A stretch of 64,000 nt of DNA from an uncultured Bacillaceae bacterium (GTDB taxonomy: Bacteria; Bacillota; Bacilli; Bacillales; Caldibacillaceae): assembly GCA_937934645.1 (NCBI GenBank), contig CALGYZ010000094.1, forward strand, positions 18,966 to 82,965, read 5' to 3'. The notes under the pieces are model-generated. The model ran no database searches and had not been told where the DNA came from. It worked only from the letters and a program-made list of their open reading frames with translations. Every line of letters starts with the position of its first letter. Within the stretch, counting starts at the first letter, position 1. Positions 33,226 to 41,826 of the stretch are shown in pieces. Position numbers and translations under genes: made by a program.

Positions 33226-33268
33226 AGCTGAAAGAAAAGAACGCCCCTTTTTCTTTCAGCTTTTTTTA
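33226..33268 (+). terminator. Terminator after der-gpsA
   Basis: AGCTGAAAGAAAA (33226-33238) pairs with TTTTCTTTCAGCT (33249-33261), then TTTTTT. An imperfect hairpin GGCC...GGCC (33119-33145) precedes it. Confidence 0.92.
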
Positions 33269-33378
33269 TTATTAACTGTTCCTTGCAGCAAAAGATGTAC
33301 AAATTTTTACCTAATACAGAATTTTCAAAAAATATGATAAAATGGACGAAAAACTACCTGGAAATGGGGTGAAAGCCT

Positions 33379-33585
33379 GTGTCATTGGCAATGACAAAGA
33401 TGTGGATCTCTTTCTTTGCCATGGCGCTTATGTTTATTTCCATGGTTTTCATTTACATCAGCCGTTACAAGATTAAACGAAAAATTGTAAAAGTGATTAC
33501 GGCATTTATCGCGTATAGTTTAATGATTTATTCGGGAATTATTATATTTCTTATTGTCATTTCCGGTCCGACAATGAATGGATGA
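33379..33585 (+). CDS. yphE: Small membrane protein YphE (DUF2768)
   Basis: 68 aa with two hydrophobic helices (about residues 8-27 and 38-62) joined by basic ISRYKIKRKIVK. Matches YphE in size, topology and position upstream of yphF-spoIVA; function unknown. GTG 33379 follows GGGGTG by eight bases. Confidence 0.8.
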   Translation: MSLAMTKMWISFFAMALMFISMVFIYISRYKIKRKIVKVITAFIAYSLMIYSGIIIFLIVISGPTMNG

Positions 33586-33599
33586 GGTGTGTCCCTGCC

Positions 33600-34307
33600 A
33601 TGAAACAATTCGCCGTAATTGTGAAACTTTTGTTTGGTTTGGTTATGTTAAGCGCATGTTTATATCCTGGTAATGAAACGCAATCCAGGATGCCCGTTGA
33701 AGAGCAGGTGAAGCAGGTTCAACATGCGGTCAATGAATATCGGAATGACCATGACGGGCTTTTGCCGATCAAAGACCGGCATCATGAAACAGATCCTTTT
33801 CTTAAATATGCCGTTGATTTCCAAAAGCTTGTTCCCCGGTATTTGCATGAAATTCCGGATAATGCTTATGAAAAAGGAGGTTTCCATCAATATGTCATTA
33901 TTGAAACGGAAAAAAACCCGGAAGTAAAACTTGCCGATTTACGTATAGCCGATAAAATTCAAGAATTACATGCCCGCATAAAGCGACAAACGTATCCGCC
34001 GTTTCAAAAAAAGATCAGTCACAATGTATACACATTGGATTTCAGCAAGCTGGGCTATAAAGAAGAACCGGTAGTCGAGAGTCCTTTTACCGGACAAAAT
34101 TTACCCTTAGTCATTAGCGGTGAAGGAAATATATATGTGGATTATGCCGCTGATTTGTACCAGCAGATGAAAAAGAAAAGCAATACATACTACCGGAACG
34201 AAGACCTCCGGATGCTGCTGGCAGAAGATTCTCTCTTTGTTCCTGCATTTTCACTTCCGTATACCGCAGATGATTCCGGGGAACCGGTTTTCATGGATAA
34301 AAAATAA
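33600..34307 (+). CDS. yphF: Lipoprotein YphF
   Basis: 235-aa predicted lipoprotein: signal peptide ending in lipobox LSAC (Cys about residue 20), then a soluble outside domain beginning RMPVEEQVKQVQHAVNEYRNDHDGLLPI. Corresponds to B. subtilis YphF; biochemical role unknown. ATG 33600 with GAGGTG upstream; 14 bp after yphE, so probably co-transcribed. Confidence 0.8.
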   Translation: MKQFAVIVKLLFGLVMLSACLYPGNETQSRMPVEEQVKQVQHAVNEYRNDHDGLLPIKDRHHETDPFLKYAVDFQKLVPRYLHEIPDNAYEKGGFHQYVIIETEKNPEVKLADLRIADKIQELHARIKRQTYPPFQKKISHNVYTLDFSKLGYKEEPVVESPFTGQNLPLVISGEGNIYVDYAADLYQQMKKKSNTYYRNEDLRMLLAEDSLFVPAFSLPYTADDSGEPVFMDKK

Positions 34308-34318
34308 AAATCATGCAT

Positions 34319-34363
34319 ACCCCCTTCCTGAAAAAATATATTGTAGGAGAGGGGTTATTTTAT
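34319..34363 (+). terminator. Terminator after yphF
   Basis: ACCCC-cc-TTCCT (34319-34329) faces AGGA-ga-GGGGT (34345-34355), then TATTTTATTT. Internal mismatches make it moderate. Confidence 0.6.
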
Positions 34364-34414
34364 TTCATCGTTTTCAACTTTTCTTTAAGGGGGGATTTTT
34401 AACGAAGATTTTAG

Positions 34415-34444
34415 TCATAAGTTAAGTGGACAACATCATAAATA
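34415..34444 (+). promoter_or_regulatory. Possible SigE promoter for spoIVA
   Basis: TCATAAG (34415-34421) and CATAAATA (34437-34444) with a 15-base spacer resemble the SigE consensus less well than the dacB promoter. spoIVA is SigE-controlled in B. subtilis. GGACA...TGTCC (34428-34454) forms a hairpin around the -10. Confidence 0.4.
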
Positions 34445-34501
34445 TGTAATGTCCAAATGAGTGTATCAGATGATCCCAGCAGATGAACGGGAGGGGATAT
34501 T

Positions 34502-35980
34502 TTGGAAAAATTCGATATTTTTAAAGATATTGCTGAACGAACCGGCGGTGATATATATATCGGTGTCGTAGGCGCTGTCCGGACAGGAAAATCAACATTT
34601 ATCAAAAAGTTTATGGAACTGGTTGTCCTTCCGAACATTGAACATGAGGCAGAACGGGCAAGGGCGCAGGACGAACTTCCGCAAAGCGCAGCGGGTAAAA
34701 CGATTATGACAACCGAACCGAAATTTGTTCCGAACCAAGCGGTTACCGTGCAAGTGGATGAAGGTCTGGAAGTCAACGTCCGTCTCGTCGATTGTGTCGG
34801 ATATACGGTTCCGGGAGCGAAGGGGTATGAAGATGAAAATGGTCCGAGAATGATTAACACTCCATGGTACGAAGAACCGATTCCTTTTCATGAAGCTGCG
34901 GAGATCGGTACGCGAAAAGTCATTCAGGAGCATTCAACGATTGGTGTAGTCATTACTACCGATGGAACGATTGGGGAAATTCCGCGGGAAAATTATGTTG
35001 AGGCTGAAGAGAGAGTCATTAACGAGCTGAAAGAAGTCGGAAAACCGTTTATTATCGTCATCAACTCCGCTGAACCGTATTCACGCGAAACGGAGGTATT
35101 AAGAGAGGAACTGCAGGAAAAATACGATATCCCCGTATTGGCCATGAGTGTGGAAAATATGCGGGAACAGGATGTTCATAACGTCCTGAGAGAAACGTTA
35201 TTCGAATTCCCCGTACTTGAAGTCAATGTGAATTTACCGAGCTGGGTCATGGTGTTAAAGGAAGGCCACTGGCTGCGGGAAAGTTACCAGGAAGCGGTTA
35301 AGGAAACGGTAAAAGATATTAAGAGATTGCGTGATGTAGACCGTGTCGTCCAGTCATTTACGGAATTTGAATTCATCGAACATGCAGCGCTGGCCGGTAT
35401 TGATATGGGCCAGGGAACAGCTGAAATTGATCTGCATGCACCGGATGAGCTATATGACCAGGTATTAAAAGAAATTGTCGGCGTTGAAATCAGGGGAAAA
35501 GATCATCTGCTTGAGATCATGCAGGATTTTGCCCATGCGAAAAAAGAATATGATCAAGTGGCCGATGCATTAAAAATGGTGAAACAAACGGGTTACGGCA
35601 TCGCTGCCCCGTCCATTGAAGATATGAGTCTCGATGAACCGGAGATTATCCGCCAGGGATCCCGTTTCGGTGTACGGTTAAAAGCGGTTGCTCCGAGTAT
35701 CCATATGATTAAAGTTGATGTAGAGAGCGAGTTTGCTCCGATTATCGGAACTGAAAAGCAGAGTGAAGAACTTGTCCGTTATTTAATGCAGGATTTTGAA
35801 GATGATCCGTTATCGATTTGGAACTCGGATATATTCGGAAGAAATTTAAACTCTATTGTCCGGGAGGGAATACAGGCAAAACTTGCCTTAATGCCGGAGA
35901 ATGCACGTTATAAATTGAAGGAAACTCTTGAGAGAATTATTAATGAAGGTTCGGGCGGACTAATTGCCATCATTTTATAA
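34502..35980 (+). CDS. spoIVA: Spore coat morphogenetic ATPase SpoIVA
   Basis: Cytoskeletal ATPase that polymerises round the forespore as the base layer of the coat. 492 aa, the invariant family length. N-terminal TRAFAC-like ATPase domain with P-loop GAVRTGKST (24-32) and DCVGYTVPGAKGYEDENGPRMI; the C-terminus ending LIAIIL is the membrane/SpoVM-contact region. Starts at TTG 34502 behind GGGAGGGG, giving MEKFDIFKDIAERTGGDIYI as in relatives. Confidence 0.97.
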   Translation: MEKFDIFKDIAERTGGDIYIGVVGAVRTGKSTFIKKFMELVVLPNIEHEAERARAQDELPQSAAGKTIMTTEPKFVPNQAVTVQVDEGLEVNVRLVDCVGYTVPGAKGYEDENGPRMINTPWYEEPIPFHEAAEIGTRKVIQEHSTIGVVITTDGTIGEIPRENYVEAEERVINELKEVGKPFIIVINSAEPYSRETEVLREELQEKYDIPVLAMSVENMREQDVHNVLRETLFEFPVLEVNVNLPSWVMVLKEGHWLRESYQEAVKETVKDIKRLRDVDRVVQSFTEFEFIEHAALAGIDMGQGTAEIDLHAPDELYDQVLKEIVGVEIRGKDHLLEIMQDFAHAKKEYDQVADALKMVKQTGYGIAAPSIEDMSLDEPEIIRQGSRFGVRLKAVAPSIHMIKVDVESEFAPIIGTEKQSEELVRYLMQDFEDDPLSIWNSDIFGRNLNSIVREGIQAKLALMPENARYKLKETLERIINEGSGGLIAIIL

Positions 35981-36302
35981 TTTTTTAAGACTCCACAATC
36001 ATGGGGTCTTTTTTGCATTTCCGGATTTTTTCAGAATGATATACAGATGTTTAAAAAACGCGAAAAATGGAAAAAGATATTAAAAAGAGTAAATTTAAAA
36101 TATTATATTTAAGACCGGAAAAAGTAAAAAAATTCACAGGAATCACGATAAAATCTTGCTATGACAACATGATTATGATAATCTTTTATCAGGTTGTTCT
36201 TGTAATACTTTCCAGCATTGGAAAGACGAAAGAACAAGCATTATTTCAGCTAATAGATGCAATGTCCATTGCATTGGTCATCTTCGGGAGGAGGTGAATG
36301 GA
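35981..36302. other. spoIVA-hbs intergenic region with structured hbs leader
   Basis: Holds the spoIVA terminator (AAGACTCC 35987-35994 with GGGGTCTT 36003-36010, then TTTTTT) and about 290 bp of A/T-rich leader for hbs. Two hairpins are visible: ACAAC...GTTGT around 36162-36199 and CTTTCCA-4-TGGAAAG (36208-36225). B. subtilis hbs has several promoters in this interval; I see no single convincing one here. The open frame at 36067-36297 lacks a ribosome site and is not called. Confidence 0.6.
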
Positions 36303-36584
36303 ATGAATAAAACAGACTTAATTAATGCTGTTGCTGAAGCGGCAGAGCTTTCCAAAAAGGATGCGACAAAAGCCGTTGACGCTGTTTTTAATTCCATTTT
36401 AAACGCGTTGAAACAAGGTGAAAAAGTTCAATTAATCGGTTTTGGAAACTTTGAGGTCCGTGAACGTGCCGCACGTAAAGGACGGAATCCGCAAACTGGT
36501 GAGGAAATTGAAATTCCTGCAAGCAAAGTTCCGGCGTTTAAACCGGGCAAAGCATTAAAAGAAGCAGTAAAAGATCTTACATAA
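36303..36584 (+). CDS. hbs: DNA-binding protein HU
   Basis: Nucleoid-associated protein, essential and abundant in Bacillus. 93 aa with the HU signature GFGNFEVRERAARKGRNPQTG (about residues 46-66) and N-terminal MNKTDLINAVAEAAELSKKDA. ATG 36303 follows GGGAGGAGGTG by seven bases; upstream GTG 36294 overlaps the ribosome site. Monocistronic with its own terminator. Confidence 0.97.
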   Translation: MNKTDLINAVAEAAELSKKDATKAVDAVFNSILNALKQGEKVQLIGFGNFEVRERAARKGRNPQTGEEIEIPASKVPAFKPGKALKEAVKDLT

Positions 36585-36606
36585 AATAAATGATATGCGG
36601 AAAACA

Positions 36607-36643
36607 AAAGAGTCTGTTCTCGAAACAGGCTCTTATTTTTTTG
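36607..36643 (+). terminator. Terminator after hbs
   Basis: AAGAGTCTGTT (36608-36618) pairs with AACAGGCTCTT (36624-36634) with one G-U pair, then ATTTTTTT. Confidence 0.88.
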
Positions 36644-36670
36644 CTTACCGGGATCTTCCGGTTTACATCT

Positions 36671-36699
36671 TTGCCCCGTGTCCCTGTGTATGCTAATAT
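36671..36699 (+). promoter_or_regulatory. SigA promoter for folE-mtrB
   Basis: TTGCCC (36671-36676), 17 bases, TAATAT (36694-36699). Confidence 0.55.
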
Positions 36700-36810
36700 G
36701 AAATAGATTGCATCTTCTTTAAATACCGCATGAAATAAGCTGAACAGCAGCTTGACGGATAGACAGGTTTTTTGTTTGAATATTTTTCTTGCATGTAGGA
36801 GGAACAATGT

Positions 36811-37380
36811 ATGAGCAAGATGGATTTTGCAAAAATTGAAAAAGGAGTCCGTCTGATTTTGGAAGGAATCGGTGAAGATCCTGAACGGGAAGGTTTAATT
36901 GATACTCCGAAACGGGTAGCAAAAATGTATCAGGAAATGTTTTGGGGATTAAACCAGGATCCGGAAGAATATTTTGAGACTATTTTCCATGAAGAACATG
37001 AGGAGTTTGTTTTAGTAAAAGACATTCCCTTTTATTCCATGTGTGAACATCATCTTGTTCCTTTTTACGGGCATGTCCATGTGGCATACATACCAAAAAA
37101 CGGCAGGATTACGGGGCTGAGTAAACTGGCAAGAGCGGTCGAAGCCGTCTCCAAAAGGCCGCAACTGCAAGAACGCGTCACCCGGACGATTGCAGACGCC
37201 ATTGAAAGAAAGCTCGATCCCCACGGTGTTTTCGTCGTCGTCGAAGCAGAGCATATGTGCATGACCATGAGGGGAATTAAAAAACCCGGTTCCAAAACGG
37301 TAACGATGACAGCCAGGGGACTTTTTGAAGAAGACGCGGTAAAAAGACAGGAAATTCTGTCATTTATTAAAACGAAATAA
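36811..37380 (+). CDS. folE: GTP cyclohydrolase I
   Basis: First step of folate synthesis: GTP to dihydroneopterin triphosphate. 189 aa. Zinc and active-site residues are in FYSMCEHHLVPFYG and EAEHMCMTMRG (both cysteines present), with SKLARAVEAVSKRPQLQER between. ATG 36811 behind TAGGAGGA. Called mtrA in B. subtilis because it is co-transcribed with mtrB, as here. Confidence 0.96.
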   Translation: MSKMDFAKIEKGVRLILEGIGEDPEREGLIDTPKRVAKMYQEMFWGLNQDPEEYFETIFHEEHEEFVLVKDIPFYSMCEHHLVPFYGHVHVAYIPKNGRITGLSKLARAVEAVSKRPQLQERVTRTIADAIERKLDPHGVFVVVEAEHMCMTMRGIKKPGSKTVTMTARGLFEEDAVKRQEILSFIKTK

Positions 37381-37397
37381 ACAGTGAGGTGTCTTGG

Positions 37398-37628
37398 ATG
37401 GAAAAACACGCCAATTCAAATGATTTTGTGGTGATTAAAGCACTTGAAAACGGGGTGAATGTCATCGGGTTAACGAGGGGATCGGATACGAAATTCCATC
37501 ATACAGAAATGCTCGACCGTGGTGAAGTTATGATTGCCCAATTTACTGAACATACGTCGGCAATAAAAATTCGCGGCAATGCCCGGATCCTTACTGCCCA
37601 CGGTGAAGTGACCAGCGGAGACAATTAA
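37398..37628 (+). CDS. mtrB: trp RNA-binding attenuation protein TRAP
   Basis: Forms an 11-mer ring that, with tryptophan bound, wraps leader RNA of trp genes and promotes termination. 76 aa; blocks DFVVIKALENGVNVIGLTRG, FHHTEMLDRGEVMIAQFTEHTSAIKIRG contain the Trp-pocket and RNA-contact residues of the family. ATG 37398 with AGTGAGGTG six bases upstream. No trp operon lies in this window, although in B. subtilis it would be about 4 kb downstream. Confidence 0.95.
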   Translation: MEKHANSNDFVVIKALENGVNVIGLTRGSDTKFHHTEMLDRGEVMIAQFTEHTSAIKIRGNARILTAHGEVTSGDN

Positions 37629-37736
37629 TGTCCGAAATTATATGAATACAGGAAATACTTTTATAAAATAAATTTTAATTATGTTATAATGAAAATAGTT
37701 TGCTCTTGTTAAGTCATATATTTGAGGGTGATTTTT

Positions 37737-38513
37737 TTGCAGTTGTCGCAGACGTTTTTAATAGATATGGAAAACAAAATATACGATAAAATGTACCATT
37801 CTTATTTGTCAAAGGAAGTAGAAATACCGAAAATAGACCGCGATAAATTGTATTTGTTGCTGTCAATTTTAAAGTCCCGGGACTTGCACCCGGAACAATT
37901 GGAAACTTATGCATCAACGGTAATGTTTATCCAGACCGCCCTTGATACCCATGATCTTGTAAAAAACGATGATGAATATATGCCGCTTAAAAAGCGGCAG
38001 CTGACCGTTCTTGCCGGCGATTTTTACAGCGGTTTATATTATCATTCACTCTCCGGTATTTCTAATATCAAACTAATCCAATATCTGGCGGAAGGAATCA
38101 AGGCAGTAAATGAGTACAAATTGCGGGTCTATAACCGGGAAGTGATGACTTTTGAAGATTTTATGAAAAGTATGCAACAGGTGGAAACGGCCATATATCA
38201 AAAACTGGCAAATTATTTCCGGTGCGGTTTGTCTGAAACGTTATCGACCCACTGGCTACATATCGTACAGATCTTAAAAGAAAAAGAACGCTACATCCGT
38301 TATATTATTGACAACCGTTTAATTCCTGCGCCCTCAAATGATTTTCACAAAAATAATGAAAGCGCAAATGAACTAATTAATCATTATATTGATAAAATGT
38401 ATGATGAGATGCAGGACCGGATCGGGGACATTACGGCGGTGGAAACGTTTTTTCTCCGGATAGACGAATATATAGAGAAAGCCGGAAAGGAAAATACCGG
38501 TCTAACATTATAA
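37737..38513 (+). CDS. hepS: Heptaprenyl diphosphate synthase component I
   Basis: Small regulatory subunit of the heterodimeric prenyltransferase that makes the C35 side chain of menaquinone-7. 258 aa, all-helical, no DDxxD motif as expected; family blocks include KKRQLTVLAGDFYSGLYYHSLS and ISNIKLIQYLAEGIKAVNE. TTG 37737 has GAGGGTG six bases upstream; a TATAAT with TGT extension lies at 37682-37690. First gene of hepS-menG-hepT. Confidence 0.88.
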   Translation: MQLSQTFLIDMENKIYDKMYHSYLSKEVEIPKIDRDKLYLLLSILKSRDLHPEQLETYASTVMFIQTALDTHDLVKNDDEYMPLKKRQLTVLAGDFYSGLYYHSLSGISNIKLIQYLAEGIKAVNEYKLRVYNREVMTFEDFMKSMQQVETAIYQKLANYFRCGLSETLSTHWLHIVQILKEKERYIRYIIDNRLIPAPSNDFHKNNESANELINHYIDKMYDEMQDRIGDITAVETFFLRIDEYIEKAGKENTGLTL

Positions 38514-38541
38514 TCCGGTTCTGTAAAGGGAGTCGTTTTCA

Positions 38542-39255
38542 ATGCAAGAAACGAAAGAAGAAAAAGTACACCGTGTTTTTCAGAATATATACGAAAAGTA
38601 CGACAAAATGAACTCGATCATCAGTTTCCGCCAACATATCCGCTGGCGGAAAGATACGATGAAGAGAATGAGCGTACAAAAAGGCAAAAAAGCGCTTGAT
38701 GTTTGCTGCGGAACTGCTGACTGGACGATTGCCATGAGCAGGGCCGTCGGGGATGAAGGTGAAGTAATCGGCCTTGATTTCAGTGAAAATATGCTTAAAG
38801 TCGGCCGTGAAAAGTTGGAACAATACGGCATAAAAAATGCAAAGCTGATTCACGGGAATGCCATGAACCTGCCATTTGATGACAACCAATTTGATTACGT
38901 AACGATCGGTTTCGGATTAAGGAATGTACCCGATTACATGCAAGTGTTAAAGGAAATGTACCGGGTTTTAAAGCCCGGCGGGATCATTGCCTGCCTTGAA
39001 ACTTCACAGCCTACGCTGTTCGGATTCAGGCAAATTTACTATGCCTACTTTCATTACGTTATGCCCGTTTTAGGCAAAATATTTGCAAAAAGTTACAACG
39101 AATATTCCTGGCTTCATGAATCCGCCAGCTCGTTTCCGGATGCAGAACAATTGGCTGTCATGTTTAAACGGGCGGGTTTTACGGATGTCACCTATAAAAA
39201 GTATTTTGGCGGTGTCGCAGCGTTGCATTTAGGACATAAAAAAGAGGAGAAATGA
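38542..39255 (+). CDS. menG: Demethylmenaquinone methyltransferase
   Basis: SAM-dependent C-methylation of demethylmenaquinone, last step of menaquinone synthesis (also named menH or ubiE). 237 aa; SAM motif ALDVCCGTADWTIAM (about 51-65), GLDFSENMLKVGREK and the UbiE signatures TIGFGLRNVPD and RVLKPGG. AAAGGGAG precedes ATG 38542. Lies between the two subunits of heptaprenyl diphosphate synthase. Confidence 0.95.
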   Translation: MQETKEEKVHRVFQNIYEKYDKMNSIISFRQHIRWRKDTMKRMSVQKGKKALDVCCGTADWTIAMSRAVGDEGEVIGLDFSENMLKVGREKLEQYGIKNAKLIHGNAMNLPFDDNQFDYVTIGFGLRNVPDYMQVLKEMYRVLKPGGIIACLETSQPTLFGFRQIYYAYFHYVMPVLGKIFAKSYNEYSWLHESASSFPDAEQLAVMFKRAGFTDVTYKKYFGGVAALHLGHKKEEK

Positions 39256-39282
39256 TCGTAGTGGACAAGCTGGGTGTTTACA

Positions 39283-40245
39283 ATGAACTATAAAACGGTT
39301 TATAAAGTATTAGGCAAAGATTTAAAAAAAATAGAATCCGAACTGGAGAAGGCTTTGCAGTCGGATTCTCCGTTATTACAAGAGTCTTCATTACATTATC
39401 TGCGAGCCGGCGGGAAAAGAATTCGTCCGGTTTTTGTCCTGTTATCAGCCAGATTCGGCAACTATGACTTTGAAGTTGTGAAGAACGTGGCTGTCAGCCT
39501 CGAGCTCATCCATATGGCTTCTCTGATCCATGACGATGTGATTGATGATGCCGATACAAGGAGAGGACGGCCGACGGTTAAAGCAAAATGGGACAACAGA
39601 GTGGCAATGTATACCGGTGACTATATTCTCGCCCGTGCCCTGGAAATTATTACCCGGCTGGAAGACGAAGAAGCCCATAAAATATTGTCAAAGACAATGG
39701 TTGAGCTGAGTGTGGGTGAGATTGAACAAATCCGTGACAAATTCAATTTCGAACAGTCAATGACAACGTATTTCCGCCGGATCAAGCGGAAAACCGCCCT
39801 CCTGATTGCGGCAAGTTGCCAGCTCGGGGCGATTGCTGCCGGTGTGCCGAGAGAAATCCATGAAAAATTATATAAATTCGGCTATTATGCAGGAATGGCC
39901 TTTCAAATCGTCGATGATATATTGGATTTTACAGCCAGCGAAAAACAACTTGGTAAACCGGCCGGCGGTGATCTTTTGCAAGGCAATATTACGTTGCCCG
40001 TCCTGTTCGCCCTTAAAGATCCCGAGTTAAGAAAAAAGATTGTCCGCGTCCATGAATATATGAATCCGCAGGAGTTCCAACCCATTATTGAATCGATCAG
40101 GGGAACGAATGCCATCCGGAAATCACAGGAAGTGAGCAATTTATATTTGCAAAAGGCGGAACGGATTCTTTATGAATTACCTGCCAACCGGACAAAAACG
40201 TTAATGGAAACGATGTTAAATTTTATCGGGAAACGGAATTTCTAA
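39283..40245 (+). CDS. hepT: Heptaprenyl diphosphate synthase component II
   Basis: Catalytic subunit of the menaquinone side-chain prenyltransferase. First aspartate-rich motif LIHDDVIDDADTRRGRPT (about residues 83-99), second motif FQIVDDILDF (about 207-216), and GGKRIRPV. 320 aa from ATG 39283, where GGGTG six bases upstream is the only reasonable ribosome site; GTG 39274 would overlap it. Confidence 0.94.
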   Translation: MNYKTVYKVLGKDLKKIESELEKALQSDSPLLQESSLHYLRAGGKRIRPVFVLLSARFGNYDFEVVKNVAVSLELIHMASLIHDDVIDDADTRRGRPTVKAKWDNRVAMYTGDYILARALEIITRLEDEEAHKILSKTMVELSVGEIEQIRDKFNFEQSMTTYFRRIKRKTALLIAASCQLGAIAAGVPREIHEKLYKFGYYAGMAFQIVDDILDFTASEKQLGKPAGGDLLQGNITLPVLFALKDPELRKKIVRVHEYMNPQEFQPIIESIRGTNAIRKSQEVSNLYLQKAERILYELPANRTKTLMETMLNFIGKRNF

Positions 40246-40272
40246 TAATCTTGTTCGTGAGTATGTAAACAT

Positions 40273-40301
40273 TTGCAAAGATTAGAAACAAATGGTATTA
40301 T
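40273..40301 (+). promoter_or_regulatory. Strong SigA promoter for ndk
   Basis: TTGCAA (40273-40278), 17 bases, TATTAT (40296-40301) with TGG extension; 46 bp before the ndk start. Confidence 0.7.
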
Positions 40302-40347
40302 GTTTTTGGTCAAAACTATATTATGATACAAACGGGTGGAGATCGAT

Positions 40348-40794
40348 ATGGAAAGAACTTTTTTAATGGTTAAACCAGACGGGGTACAAAGAAATCTGAT
40401 CGGAGAAATCGTATCACGATTTGAAAAGAAAGGTTTTCAGCTGGTCGGGGCAAAATTGATGCAAATTCCAAAGGAAGTCGCTGAAAAACATTACGGCGAA
40501 CATAAGGACAAACCGTTTTATGATGAACTCGTATCTTTTATCACTTCAGGCCCTGTTTTTGCCATGGTTTGGCAAGGAGAAAATGTTATTGCTACGGCAA
40601 GACAAATGATGGGTACCACCAACCCGAAAGATGCCCAACCGGGTACGATCCGCGGTGATTTCGGAGTAACCGTAGGCAAAAACGTAATCCACGGCTCCGA
40701 CTCACCGGAAAGCGCTGAAAGAGAAATAGCTTTATTTTTCAAAGAAGAGGAGCTTATCGATTACAAAAAGCTGATCGATAACTGGATCTATTAA
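40348..40794 (+). CDS. ndk: Nucleoside diphosphate kinase
   Basis: Transfers the gamma phosphate of ATP to NDPs through a phosphohistidine. 148 aa. Catalytic His115 lies in the signature NVIHGSDSPESA; other blocks are LMVKPDGVQRNLIGEI and ATARQMMGTTNP. ATG 40348 (GGTGGAG upstream). Terminated before cheR. Confidence 0.97.
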   Translation: MERTFLMVKPDGVQRNLIGEIVSRFEKKGFQLVGAKLMQIPKEVAEKHYGEHKDKPFYDELVSFITSGPVFAMVWQGENVIATARQMMGTTNPKDAQPGTIRGDFGVTVGKNVIHGSDSPESAEREIALFFKEEELIDYKKLIDNWIY

Positions 40795-40796
40795 AC

Positions 40797-40831
40797 AAAG
40801 GGGCTGTATGAAAGCCCCTTTATTATTATTT
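40797..40831 (+). terminator. Terminator after ndk
   Basis: AAAGGGGCT (40797-40805) pairs with AGCCCCTTT (40813-40821), then ATTATTATTT, ending 14 bp before cheR. Confidence 0.85.
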
Positions 40832-40844
40832 ACGGGTGAATGGA

Positions 40845-41618
40845 ATGGATCGCGATTATCAGGTTTTTATCAGAAAAATTAAACAAAAAACCGGAATTGA
40901 TTTGTCTCTTTATAAAGAGACGCAAATGAAAAGAAGGCTGAAATCCCTTTATGAAAAACTGGGTTACTGTTCGTTTACTGATTTTTTCAGGGGAATCGAC
41001 AGAGATAAAGAAGTGTTGTATGCGTTCCTGGACCGGATGACAATTAACGTATCGGAGTTTTACCGGAACCGGCAAAGATGGGAAGTCCTTGAACAAAAAG
41101 TTTTACCCGTATTACTGGAACAAAATTCGAATTTAAAAATATGGAGTGCCGCATGTTCGACCGGTGAAGAACCGTATACCATTGCCATGATATTGAGCAA
41201 ATTTCTGCCGCTGTCTCGGATTAAAATATATGCCACTGATATTGATGAAAATGCTTTGCAAAAAGCAAAGCTGGGAGTTTATACAGAGCGGTCGCTAGAG
41301 GAAGTACCTTCGGAAATGAAACGAAAATACTTCCGTAAAGAACAGGGACACTATATCATCAGCGATGAGATTAAACGTACGGTTACATTCCGGAAACATA
41401 ATCTATTGGCCGATCCCTACGGGAAAAACTATGACTTAATCGTATGCCGGAATGTGTTAATTTATTTTACGGAAGAAGCAAAAGATTTAATTTACCGGAA
41501 GTTCAGTGCTTCTCTGAGAAAAGGCGGCGTGCTTTTTGTCGGCAGTACGGAGCAAATCTTTAATCCCTCCCAATACGGGTTTGAAGTGCTTGAAACATTT
41601 TTTTACCAGCGGATATAA
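40845..41618 (+). CDS. cheR: Chemotaxis protein methyltransferase CheR
   Basis: Methylates receptor glutamates using SAM for chemotactic adaptation. N-terminal helical domain (about 1-70) with LSLYKETQMKRRL; the SAM-binding domain has WSAACSTGEEPYTIAM (about 100-115), YATDIDENAL and IVCRNVLIYF. 257 aa from ATG 40845 (GGGTGA upstream; GTG 40836 is an alternative). It sits between a terminator on each side, apart from the aro genes that normally follow. Confidence 0.93.
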   Translation: MDRDYQVFIRKIKQKTGIDLSLYKETQMKRRLKSLYEKLGYCSFTDFFRGIDRDKEVLYAFLDRMTINVSEFYRNRQRWEVLEQKVLPVLLEQNSNLKIWSAACSTGEEPYTIAMILSKFLPLSRIKIYATDIDENALQKAKLGVYTERSLEEVPSEMKRKYFRKEQGHYIISDEIKRTVTFRKHNLLADPYGKNYDLIVCRNVLIYFTEEAKDLIYRKFSASLRKGGVLFVGSTEQIFNPSQYGFEVLETFFYQRI

Positions 41619-41638
41619 TAGAGATGATACAGTAAAAG

Positions 41639-41668
41639 TGGACGCTCGTGCAGCAGTCCATTTTTTAT
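41639..41668 (+). terminator. Terminator after cheR
   Basis: TGGACGCT pairs with AGC-a-GTCCA (41653-41660) with one bulge, followed by TTTTTTATTTT. It marks the point where the aro-trp cluster would begin in B. subtilis. Confidence 0.8.
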
Positions 41669-41826
41669 TTTCCGAAAAAATTTCAGCCGGAAAACGAATA
41701 AATTCCGGTCCTTATACATAGCTTGTCATAAGACCGTTTTGAAATACGGTTCAGACCAAAATATCATGGACCGGTTTCCGGCGGACAGTTTTTGGATTCG
41801 AAAATGATACAGAAGGAGTTTTCAGT

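Noticed and set aside
33098..33337. 79-codon open frame after gpsA
   Set aside because: It has no ribosome site in front of its TTG start and runs through a hairpin and the gpsA terminator.
36067..36297. 76-codon open frame between spoIVA and hbs
   Set aside because: It has no ribosome site and odd composition, and lies in the hbs leader where relatives have promoters, not genes.
41619..41826. Possible TRAP-binding leader left from a lost trp operon
   Set aside because: I looked for repeated GAG/UAG triplets at 2-3 base spacing and found none.
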